NCBI RefSeq assembly: GCF_010093595.1
Contig: NW_022985439.1
Location: forward strand, 1,531,822-1,595,821
Source of the DNA: Mytilinidion resinicola
Taxonomy: Eukaryota; Ascomycota; Dothideomycetes; Mytilinidiales; Mytilinidiaceae
Length of the DNA stretch: 64,000 nt
Reading direction: 5' to 3'
Part shown: in pieces, positions 1-9,440 of the stretch
Numbering within the stretch: the stretch's first letter is position 1
Layout: each line of letters begins with the position of its first letter
Notes under the pieces: generated by a model
Told to the model about the DNA's origin: nothing
Databases searched by the model: none
Seen by the model: the letters and a program-made list of their open reading frames with translations, nothing else
Made by a program: the position numbers and the translations under genes

Positions 1-1366
1 CTATGCCAGTCATCATGGCAGTTTTACCTTTGTTTATTGCGTTGAGCCTTCAGGGGTGCGAAATGGTCGGTGGGAGGTCAAGGCGGGGTTCATCACCAAC
101 TTTTCGGTGTCGAAAAACATTGCAGGATTCTCGCTCTTACAGTAATGAATCATTGCGTTGGATATTCTTCATCGCCGTTTCATAATACTCCGCGTTGTTG
201 ACTCAAAGGGAGAGCGAAGTGGTCGACGGGAGGTCAAAGCATGAATGATGAGCAACCACCAGAGCATATGACTCTTTGTGGTGATTTATTATCTCCCCTT
301 ACAACCGTTACAGATCTAGTTTCACGTGCTGTGCTAAAGCTTCGAAGAAGTGAAGTATTCAGTGGGAGATCGGGGCGTAAATCATGAGTGATAACCTGAA
401 ATCGAAACGTGTCGCAGGATTTTCAAACTGCTCACTCTCGAAGAATATTCCTTCACGATAGCCAGATTTATGAATCCTTCACAATAGCCGCATTGATGAA
501 GAAGACGATCACGTCAAGGTGGTGGTGGTTCGATGCTTCGTGGACGGCTGCGGAATTCAGTAAGGAACGCCGTAGGTAGCTCCATCAGATACTCAGGACA
601 GGACATGTCTACACCATATACACTGAGAATATCCACAACTAAAAAGCTTCCCTATACAAAGCCCAATGAATGGGGGCTCCACCTCGGAACTCATAGGGCG
701 CAGTCTTTATGCCTTACTTCCTGGTGAAGCCGCTAACTCGACAACGACAAGTGCTTCGGCCACATGACGATAAGGCCTGGGCGAACGAAAGGCCGGTTCC
801 ATGCGCGGGAACTAGCTCAAAAATAAAGGCGTCGATTGCAAGGCATAAGGAAATAAGCCGAATTTGAAGCGGTGAGAAACTATCAAAGGGGTGAACGACG
901 ACACGTCGTTAAGCACGCGTGATAGAGATCTAGGCAAGGTCTAGACGATAATTCAAGTAGCGCTCTTTCCTGTTGCTCTCGACTTGGGTCATCTATACCC
1001 GAATCTGCACATGTTGTACTGAGCAAATATGAAATTGCTCTCCTCGCCGTCCTCCTGGGAGATGACGATGCCGTTAACGGTATTGGGTTGAAAGGTGCTT
1101 GGTTAACATACAGTCAGATCATGATGAAAGCCTAAAGTTGAGACTAGAATGGGTACTGGGTGTGTTGGAAAAGGATTAAGTGAGCCCTCTGATTGAGGCT
1201 CTAGTCAAATTTGGCCTCCTATCAAGGTAGATTTCAAGAGAGACCAAGTCTTACCAACTTTTAGTCAGGATATCAAAAGCATTCAGCCCCAAGCCGCCCG
1301 AAACCAACCTATCTAAAGAACTCCAGAAATCAAACCAACATCCCCCAACATTTATCGTGTTTATAT
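1..1366. other. Gene-free left flank with diverged repeats
   Basis: No supportable gene. Short open frames lack codon or domain support. Three related segments (about 59-150, 217-255 and 352-440) share a core like GGGAGGTC followed by CATGA and, in two of them, GCAGGATT. A separate 27-bp near-duplicate lies at about 446-500. These look like remnants of a decayed repeat family. The last 400 bases are the 3' flank of the threonine dehydratase gene that ends at 1367. Confidence 0.5.
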
Positions 1367-3190
1367 TTAACTTCTCAGGAACATCTTGTACGCCGCACTA
1401 TTCGTCTCCTCGGTGAACGGATACCTAATTTCCTTCAAGAATCTGCTGAGATGCTCCTCATCCGCAGCGGGACACTGGATCCCTGCCAACACTCTCGCCA
1501 CATCGCCACCGTAGTTCCGGTAGTGGAAGAGACTGATGTTCATGCCAGGTTGCAGCGTCGTAAGGAATTTGTAAAGCGCGCCCTGTCGCTCAGGGAATTC
1601 GAACGTATATAGTCGTTCATCGGAAACCCCACTGCGGCCGCCGACGAGATACCGGATGTGCGATTTGGCGAGTTCGTCGCCGGAAAGGTCGGTTGCTGTC
1701 ATATTGTCGGAACCCAGGCGGTGGATAAGGTCTGCGAGGTCGACGGCGCGGGATGCAGCGTTGAGCGAGACACCGACGAGGATATTGGCGGCATCGGCAG
1801 AGGAATAGCGGTAGGAGAACTCGGTGACTTGCATTGGGTGAATAGCTTTTACCAGGGCGGCAAATGCGCCAGGACGTTCGGGGATGGTCACGGAAAGAAG
1901 AGCCTCTTTGTTTTCACCGAGCGCAGCACGCTCAGCAACGAATCGTAGGCGATCGAAGTTCATGTTTGCGCCAGATGCGATAGCTATGAGGCCACGGGAA
2001 GAGTTGGGTGACGGGTTCCGGGCGACGTACTTCTTGAGGCCGGCAAGGGAGAGTGCGCCGGCTGGTTCGACGACGGAACGGGTGTCTTCAAAGATATCTT
2101 TGATGGCAGCACATGTTTCATCCGTAGTGACTTGAATGACTTCGTCAACGACCTCTTGGCAGATGCGGAAGGTTTCTTCTCCGACGGTCTTGACTGCTGC
2201 ACCATCAGCAAAAAGGCCAACATCCTTCAACACCACTCTCCGCCCTTCGTGCAGAGATTGTACCAGTGCATTTGCGTCGTACGTTTCAACTCCGATGATC
2301 TTGACGTGCGGCGCTATACGCTTAATATAAACACCAATGCCAGCAATAAGGCCGCCTCCTCCTACGCAGCAGAAGACTGCCTCTAATTCCTGGAGGTTGG
2401 TTTGACGCAGAAGCTCCATGCCGATGGTTCCCTGGCCTGCAATGACATAGGGGTCATCGAAGGGTGGGATGTTCACTAGGCCATGTAGCTTTTCGAGCCG
2501 GTGACACTCCTCTTTTGCTGCGTCAAAGTCATCGCCATGAAGGACGACTGACCCCCCCAGTCGCGAAACGTTGCGATGCTTTATGTCTGGTGTACCGGAA
2601 GGCATGACGATAGTGGCTGGGATCTTGAGTTTCCTGGCGGAGTATGCTACACCTTGCGCATGATTTCCTGATATCAATTAGCTCGTTGGTCTTCAAGAGC
2701 CTTGACACATCAAGTATACCTGCAGAGCACGCGACAACGCCCTTCCACCGATCCTTCGAATCCAAATGTGCCATCTTGTTGTACGCCCCCCTCAGCTTGA
2801 AGCTAAACACCGGTTGTAGGTCCTCCCTCTTCAGCAAGACCTGGCACTCCAGGCGATTGCTCAGGTTCGTGGCATGAGTCAACGGCGTCTCTTTCACGAC
2901 TTCGTAGACGCGTGAGGTAAGGATCAGTCGCAAATACTGCTCGCTAGTCAGACAACCTCCACGAAGCTGCACAGCAGCGAGGACAGCCAGGTAGATACAT
3001 CTGGGTAGCCATTGGGCAGCAGAAAGGCTTCTGGGACTGCTGGCGCGGATTTTGGCTTTGGTGACCCTAACGGTGGGGAAGGGTTCGCCGAGTACTCAGT
3101 CAGCGCAAGGCCTGTTGGACGCGGCGTGCGAGGAGTGGCAATGCCATTGCTGCTGCTGTCTGGCGTCGTGGGTCGGGAATAGTCTGCCAT
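1367..3190 (-). CDS. ILV1: Threonine dehydratase (threonine ammonia-lyase), biosynthetic
   Basis: Deaminates L-threonine to 2-oxobutyrate with PLP, the first committed step of isoleucine synthesis; in fungi it normally acts in mitochondria and is feedback-inhibited by isoleucine. Three exons on the minus strand: 3190-2999, 2936-2720, 2667-1367 (introns of 62 and 52 bp), 569 aa, close to yeast Ilv1 (576). The splices restore the motif SAGNHAQG across intron 2. The PLP lysine is K111 in SFKLRG and the phosphate-binding glycine loop reads GGGGLIAG. The C-terminal 200 residues match the paired ACT-like regulatory domains. The first 60 residues are Pro/Ser/Thr-rich with early acidic residues and do not look like a classical mitochondrial presequence. 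Divergent from the RBR gene. Identity is secure; exact splice ends are inferred. Confidence 0.95.
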
Positions 3191-4125
3191 AGCAGCAATT
3201 GATGTTGAGGTTGTGTGTATTTACTCAACCTGGGAAAAGTTTTGAAGATGAAGTCACCGCCCGCTTGCGACGTCGGTCCGCGCGGAAAAAGAGCGGTCCG
3301 AAGCTATTCTACGCCCCGCCATCTTCTCGCTTTTACAATACACAAATGCTTATTATAAAGTGCATTAGTGCTATTGGTACACTTGCTACGGCTCTGTATG
3401 CTACTGTTAGGGGTGTTCATGGCCTGTTTAGAATGTATGAACCAGAAAGAACTACTCCGTACTCGTGGACGAGTTTTCGAGTTCAAACTTTTGTAAACTT
3501 TGTTAAGTCACTACGTGTCCATGGCGAGTATGTATGTTCTTAGAGCCAGAGCTTATCATGGAACAGCAGTAGCAGTAGAATGTGCACAGCTTCTTCCAAG
3601 CTTAGAAGGCACTGTGGACAATACGTAGCCTCAATCATAGCAACCTTAGGTTTCAACATTAGGCTCTGTCATGTATTCCATGTCGTGGGAACGGCTCGCA
3701 AAAGAAGGCTCTATTTCAATAGCGGCCTGAGGTTCGCTTTGCTAGTAGAGCGTTGACCGGTGAACCTCATCTGTCCAGGGTGTCGACAACCCCGCTCGAC
3801 CATACATGGACCTAGACTCATCATCCGTCTGCCTTGCATCGCAATCCATCAGCACTCGTAACCAATCGTTCGCATGTTTCGCCTTTTTCTTGCTATCAGC
3901 CGAAAGCTGTGTTATCTGGTACATATATATCAAGTTCACGCGACCGTCGAGAGGCATGAATGTTATTGTCGACTCAGCCTTGTTGTTTTGAGGTTGCCTT
4001 GATAGGCGTCTTGCTACCTCCGTTCTCATCCGGGTTTTAACTCTAGTAACGAGATTGATATCGATATTTTCTATTTATACTTCCTTGTCGTAATATCCTC
4101 TCTTCACACCTCTCAAAGCTTCAAG
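3191..4125. other. Divergent intergenic region between ILV1 and the RBR gene
   Basis: Holds the promoters of both neighbours. AT-rich with a TATTTATA-like stretch about 50 bases before the RBR start codon. A minus-strand ATG frame at 3742-4029 would encode 95 aa of plausible composition but has no recognisable domain, so it is not called as a gene. Confidence 0.5.
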
Positions 4126-5441
4126 ATGGGTCAAGCAGTCACAAGGCTAATACCGGACGACGCCGAACGAACACAATCATCAAGAGAAAGAAAGCCTACG
4201 TCACATAGAAAGCAATCTTCAGATGAAGCTAGACGTAGTAAAGCTTCGGAACCAAAAGCAAATCCCGCTCGTACTCGAACAGCAGCAGCAAAGCCCGAAG
4301 CATCGCATCTAAAACCAAAGAAGCGGCGTGATCACGGCTTCTCCATCAGCTCACAGCACACATCACATCAAAAAAGCCGTGCGCAGAGCAAAAAAGCTTC
4401 AGCCTCGATCAGTGGCCTGTATTCCGATCACACAACTACCAAAGTAGCACCGCGGCGCAAGCGTAGGGACCCTGATATACTATCTTCTGACACCTACCGG
4501 GACCGTTTGCCTGGAAAGACTAAAAGCCAGAAGAAACGCAACGATCCAAAAAGAGTACCTCGAAGTAAGCCGTCAAAGAAGATAGCTGCCTCTCGGCGAG
4601 GCCCATCATCCCGTCATGACAGTTCGTTCGATTATATAGAGACACCTCCTAAAGACAATAAACCAAGAATCGAATGCCTCGTCTGCACAGAACCCAAAAC
4701 TGCGCGCCACTTTCCCACCTGCGCACCAACCTCCTCCTGCACACACGACGCCCAAACCTGCACGCGTTGCTTGAGGCAATGGATCACATCTGAGTTCGAG
4801 GGCAAAGTCTGGGACCAGATCGACTGTCCAGAATGCCGCGAGCGAATGCAATACGAGGACATGAAGCAATTCGCGCCCTCCTCTATATTTCGCAAGTACA
4901 TGCCCCCATCGCCCCTACTTCTCCACTGTACTAATCGAGCTGCTCCCCCTAGGTACGACCGCCTCTCCACCAAAGCGGCCCTCGAAGCTATCCCCGGCTT
5001 CCACTGGTGCCCCAGCAAAAACTGCACCTCGGGCCAAGTCCACGACTCCGGGTACGAGTCGCCGAAGTTCGAGTGCATCGCCTGTCAGCGGCGGTACTGC
5101 GTAGTGCACAATCGGCGATGGCATGAGGGGGAGACGTGTGCGGAGTTTGATTACCGGACGGATGGGACGCAGAAGATGGAGGAGGAGCGGGCGTCGGAGA
5201 GGCTGATTCAGGAGACGGCGAAGAAGTGTCCTGGGTGTAAGGGGAATGTGGAGAAGATGTCTGGGTGTGATCATATGACTTGTGGGTTTAGTTTCTTGCT
5301 CACTGTGGTAACGTGCTGATAAGTGTGGCAGGTTCGAAATGTAGGCATCAGTTCTGCTGGATTTGCCTGGCGCCGTATGGCCCGATTCGGGAGGAAGGGA
5401 ATAATATGCATACGGAGACTTGTAGGTATTATAGTGTGTAG
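4126..5441 (+). CDS. RING-between-RING (RBR) E3 ubiquitin ligase-like protein
   Basis: Three exons: 4126-4895, 4953-5281, 5332-5441, giving 402 aa. The first intron (57 bp) is a multiple of three and stays open, so only family alignment reveals it (reading FRKYDRL once removed). The second splice restores HMTCSKCRHQFCWIC. Residues 1-180 are a basic, Ser/Arg/Lys-rich disordered tail. Then come RING1 (about 187-245, starting CLVC and closing CPEC), the IBR zinc domain (about 290-330) and RING2 (about 350-390). The RBR catalytic cysteine is predicted at C362 in GCDHM, equivalent to the thioester cysteine of HHARI and parkin. The N-terminus MGQAVT fits an N-myristoylation signal. The substrate is unknown. 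Family call is secure; splice ends are inferred. Confidence 0.9.
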
Positions 5442-5823
5442 AAAGCTCTAAGGTAACTACGGCTGTTTCTCTCTACTTCGGCGGGGTACCACCGAAAGCT
5501 ATTCTACCAAGCTGTTATGGCTCCACTGCCACAGCAACTTCTCCATCCCTTCGTCCCTCACATATTTGAGCAATTGCAACCTTCATCGCCCACCTCAGAG
5601 TCGTCAAGTTGCAAAGAAGTGTTGAGCAGGTATGCGTAGCTTATTCAATTCCCATTCAGAAATAACTCAACCAGAACGAGGCTGGTCCGTACATCTGGGA
5701 TCCTTTCATTAGGGCTGGAAAGTCCGCACGTTCGCGGATTTCATACCCGGCCTCTCGTGCTACAACAGCACTTGGCCTTCGGTTATATCAGTTTGCAACC
5801 AAGACTCCGCCGCTTTCACTCCA
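5442..5823. other. Convergent intergenic region
   Basis: Lies between the 3' ends of the RBR gene and the MFS gene. It should contain both 3' UTRs. No other structure seen. Confidence 0.6.
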
Positions 5824-7536
5824 TTATCTCTGCTCTGAAGCAAATTTCGACCGTGCTCTTATTCGCGGACCATAGAAAACTAGTATCCAAGGAACTAGCG
5901 TCAACGCAGTGCCAATCCCACCCAGCAAGCTACTCGCACCGCCGTACGTCAGATTCTGATACAGCTTCGTCGTAATGAGCGGGAATATGCCACCGAGAAT
6001 ATTTCTGCAAAAGCTCTGGGCCGCGAGCGCAGAGGAAGCATAGCGGTGATACGTATCCGCCAAGTAATTAAAGACAGCGAGGTAGATGCTGAAGATACCC
6101 ATTGTCGCAATAGCAATGGCAATCGAAGGGACAATCCAGTGGATAGAACCAGAGGCAGTCCAGCCGAACATGAAGAGACCAATGGGCATGAGAGCGCTCT
6201 CGACACAAGCGAAATAAAGACGGCCTTCTGGCGTTGAGGCTAGCTTTCCGTGCCGCTTTGCGATCTTTTCTTGGTATATGGAAAGCACGGTGGCGAGGAT
6301 GGCGCCGATGCAAGTTGCCGCGAATACTGCATTTGCGTGTTCGAGGCTGAAGTTGTACCTATCCTGGAATACAAGAGGTATGGCGGCTAGTGTGAGGTAT
6401 AATACGGCCCAGCTAAATGATATCCAGAGAGAGAACCAGAACACTACGGGTTCAGTGACGAGCAGGTGGAAGGGACGATAGAGGGATATGCCGATCGACT
6501 TGGACAAACTGCTACGCTCTTCGTCCGACTTGACTTTCCATCTAATGCGCTGAGAGGCCATGGAGCCGGTTTTGGAGGATGCATCTGCCATGTTGAAGCC
6601 ATAAAAGCCGGCTTCTTCGCGATTTTCGTACCACTTATTGAGTGCTCTAGCCTTCCTACTCAGCAGGACGCTTCCTCGGGTTTCTTTGAAAGTAATGGAG
6701 ACGGCACCGATGAGAACACCGCATGTTATTGTTTGAAGGTAGAATATCCAGCGCCAAGTTGTGTTCTGGGCGATCCATCCGCACACTAGAGGACCCAGAC
6801 CTGTTCCGAAAAGGGCTGCGCCAGAGAATAATGCCATAGGCGTATTGCGGTCCTCGGTGTGGTATATGTCACTTACGACTCCTCCGACCATCGTGGAGAA
6901 TGTCGAGCCGCCAACACCGAGGAAGAAACGAGCTACGAGCATCCCCCCGTACGATCGCGTAAGGGCACAGCAAAGCTGGCAGACAACGAAGAGGAGGCCG
7001 GTCACGAGGAAGACTGGCTTCCTACCGTGGATCTCAGAGAATGGAGCAAGGACCATCGGAGCTACTCCGAATCCTGTCGTGAACGTCGTGATCCCAACAA
7101 GAGCTGCAACGTCGCTGATATGCCATTCTTTTGTCATTTGTCCTACACCTGGACTGTACGAGCCGGCGGAAAAAGCTGTTATCGCAGTCGCAGCGCATGC
7201 ACCCCATATGATCAGCTTCTTTCTCAGCTTCGACCACTCGAAAGGCGACGTGTATTTCACAAGATCGGGAGGCTTCGGTGGAGATTGTTGCCCTTCTAGT
7301 ATGTATGTAGACGTAGGAGACGGCAGTTCAGTCTCAAAGGTGAGATAGTGCCAGACGATGTCGCCCTGGCTGTCGTCGTCGACATCCTCAATGGCCTTCC
7401 TGTCCTCTGGATCATATTTTTCCAACTCTTTCTCAATGGGCAAAATGGGAGGGGCCGAGCGGGTTATTCCCGCGTTATGTCCGGATACCTGGAGCTGGGA
7501 TGACATTTTGGGTAGTCCCACTTCGGGGTCGGCCAT
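5824..7536 (-). CDS. MFS transporter, DHA1 family (polyamine/multidrug H+ antiporter type)
   Basis: Single-exon 570-aa membrane protein. A cytosolic N-terminal tail of about 107 residues is followed by 12 predicted membrane spans starting near residue 108. The loop after span 2 carries motif A in the form SEIHGRKPVF, typical of the fungal Tpo1/Flr1-like DHA1 drug:H+ antiporters; span 5 has a GTGLGPLVCGW motif C-like segment. The start at 7536 is the first ATG in frame; the frame is open further upstream but only through a GTG. Likely exports polyamines, toxins or drugs at the plasma membrane; the substrate cannot be read from sequence. Divergent from the peroxiredoxin gene across 1.17 kb. Confidence 0.9.
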   Translation of the reverse strand: MADPEVGLPKMSSQLQVSGHNAGITRSAPPILPIEKELEKYDPEDRKAIEDVDDDSQGDIVWHYLTFETELPSPTSTYILEGQQSPPKPPDLVKYTSPFEWSKLRKKLIIWGACAATAITAFSAGSYSPGVGQMTKEWHISDVAALVGITTFTTGFGVAPMVLAPFSEIHGRKPVFLVTGLLFVVCQLCCALTRSYGGMLVARFFLGVGGSTFSTMVGGVVSDIYHTEDRNTPMALFSGAALFGTGLGPLVCGWIAQNTTWRWIFYLQTITCGVLIGAVSITFKETRGSVLLSRKARALNKWYENREEAGFYGFNMADASSKTGSMASQRIRWKVKSDEERSSLSKSIGISLYRPFHLLVTEPVVFWFSLWISFSWAVLYLTLAAIPLVFQDRYNFSLEHANAVFAATCIGAILATVLSIYQEKIAKRHGKLASTPEGRLYFACVESALMPIGLFMFGWTASGSIHWIVPSIAIAIATMGIFSIYLAVFNYLADTYHRYASSALAAQSFCRNILGGIFPLITTKLYQNLTYGGASSLLGGIGTALTLVPWILVFYGPRIRARSKFASEQR

Positions 7537-8506
7537 TGCGGGATCGCAGTGGTAGCAGTACACGGACAAGACAAGACAGCAAGAGAAAGATGAAGATGGA
7601 GAATTGTAAGAAAAAGGAGGGGGCGTGTAGGCCGAGAAGAAGTGACTTACCTTAGCATCCTGAAGTCGACGGTTCCACCTACCCACTACGCACTTAGCTC
7701 TAGTGGATCGCGAACTATGCACCGTTCAAGGGAAGCGGCGAGCTTATTGGGCCAAAGCTGTCTAGCAGCGGGAGCCCTGGTCATCGTCGGGAGCATCAAT
7801 GCTGTCTTGGGAACCCGGTGGCTGCGAGGGTTCGACTTACGAAGCGTTATTTCCGAGAACCGGGCCGGGCTGCGAAGGTCTAGGTATGGTATGGAGAAGA
7901 TGCAGGTCGAGAGGGTGGTGGTGCCAAGTCCGCGGACTGAGCTGGCGGGGTCATGGAGGGGCATTGTCCGAGTTTTCCCCACCTCAGGCAGGCATTGTGA
8001 GGCTGTAACGAGTCTTAAGCTATCCCAGGCGCAACAGCCACGGTGCGAGCAGAAGGAAATGGTGCTGTATGTCATTCTGAAAGTAATCTGCAACCAGTTC
8101 CCTCCATAGAAGTTGAATGCTGAGACTAGGTACGGCGTGGAGTGCTCTAGCGAGCTATCCCAAATACTGCCTTCAATGAGGCGTCGCTAGGTCGGCGAGG
8201 CCACGCTTTGTATGGTTCCAAAATGTCGTGCTTTGTGCTCCAAGAAGCTGTGGGTGGGGTGGCCATCACAACATCGCAGGCCGCCCGCGCAGTTGAAGAT
8301 TACTTTCCTATGCCAGCACCCCGGCCTTGAGCTCACGCCGAGCGCTGCTTGTCTTGAAGCAGCCAGACCGCCCCCTTCTCGCGCTGCAGATTGGCCAGTA
8401 TGCTCGACGTGCGATGGCAGAATTCTTTTCCTGGGGCAATTGCACGCTCTCATCACGCAATCGATGACTAGCCCGAACCGTCGAAAACGAGGCCATTCAC
8501 CCCCGA

Positions 8507-8513
8507 TATAAAA
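8507..8513 (+). promoter_or_regulatory. TATA box of the peroxiredoxin gene
   Basis: TATAAAA about 200 bases before the start codon, followed by a pyrimidine-rich leader (about 8520-8600), a common arrangement at strongly expressed or stress-induced fungal genes. Function is inferred from position. Confidence 0.5.
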
Positions 8514-8647
8514 CCCTCGACCCCGCTGTCTGCCCCTCCTCACTCAAACCTCTATCCAGCACTATTCCTCGTCTCTCACAATACATCAGCAGCCTCCAGT
8601 CGTGTAGACGCCTCTCAGACATTCTCGACATCTTGACCAATCGAAGA

Positions 8648-8700
8648 GTGCGTACTCCGCCACTGCTTTTGCCGTGTTGGCCCTAGTAACGTTTGCTCAG
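8648..8700 (+). other. Probable 5'-UTR intron of the peroxiredoxin gene
   Basis: A GTGCGT donor, a TAGTAAC branch-like site and a TTTGCTCAG acceptor give a 53-bp intron ending seven bases before the start codon. If spliced, the upstream in-frame ATG at 8693 is removed, which supports the start at 8708. Confidence 0.4.
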
Positions 8701-8707
8701 CTGCACA

Positions 8708-9440
8708 ATGGCCGACCGCGCTACGCCCCTCCGCCTCGGAAGCATTGCTCCTAACTTCGATGCTGAGACCACCAATGGCCCCATCAACTTCCACGACTTC
8801 ATTGGCGACAACTGGGTGGTCTTGTTCTCTCACCCAGAGGACTACACGCCCGTCTGCACCACCGAGCTCGGCGCATTCGCCAAGCTCGAGCCCGAATTCA
8901 CCAAGCGCGGCGTAAAGCTCATCGGCCTGTCTGCGAACACCGTCGAGAGCCACGGCGGATGGATCAAGGACATCGCTGAGGTCTCCGGCGGCAAGGTGTC
9001 TTTCCCCATCATCGGCGACAAGCAGAGGCAGGTGGCCTACCTCTACGACATGTAAGTCAGAAAGCTCCGGTGTCGAGAAGCATTACTGACAGTTGCGCAG
9101 GCTGGACCACCAGGACACCACCAACGTCGACTCCAAGGGCATCGCCTTCACCATCCGATCCGTCTTCATCATCGACCCCAAGAAGACCATCCGCCTCATC
9201 CTCTCATACCCCGCGTCTACTGGCCGCAACACCGCCGAGGTCCTGCGCGTGGTCGACTCGCTGCAGACTGGCGACAAGAACCGCATCACCACCCCTATCA
9301 ACTGGTTGCCTGGTGACGACGTCATCGTCCACCCCTCGGTCAGCAACGAGCTGGCGAAGGAGTTGTTCCCCGACTTCAAGATCGTCAAGCCGTACCTGCG
9401 ATTCACGCCGCTGCCCAAGGAGAAGACGTCCGCAGCCTAG
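8708..9440 (+). CDS. 1-Cys peroxiredoxin (Prx6/Prx1 type)
   Basis: Thiol peroxidase that reduces hydrogen peroxide and organic hydroperoxides. Two exons (8708-9051, 9101-9440) with a textbook intron (GTAAGT...CTGAC...GCAG), 227 aa, usual for the 1-Cys subfamily. The peroxidatic cysteine is C50 in HPEDYTPVCTTE, with T47 and the downstream arginine of the peroxidase site. No other cysteine occurs in the protein, so there is no resolving cysteine and the enzyme must be re-reduced by an external thiol such as glutathione or thioredoxin. Unlike yeast Prx1 it has no N-terminal presequence, so a cytosolic location is inferred. The start at 8708 is preferred over 8693 because the latter falls in the likely UTR intron. 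Confidence 0.93.

Larger units (their letters stand above)
7537..8707. other. Divergent intergenic region, MFS/peroxiredoxin
   Basis: About 1.2 kb with promoters for both neighbours. A donor-like GTAAGT sits on the minus strand near 7642-7650, but there is no AG acceptor before the MFS start codon, so I do not call a UTR intron there. A TATA box and CT-rich leader precede the peroxiredoxin (8507-8700). No gene recognised. Confidence 0.5.

Noticed and set aside
3742..4029. 95-aa minus-strand small gene
   Set aside because: It starts with ATG and has reasonable composition, but there is no homology that I recognise and no other support. RNA-seq would decide.
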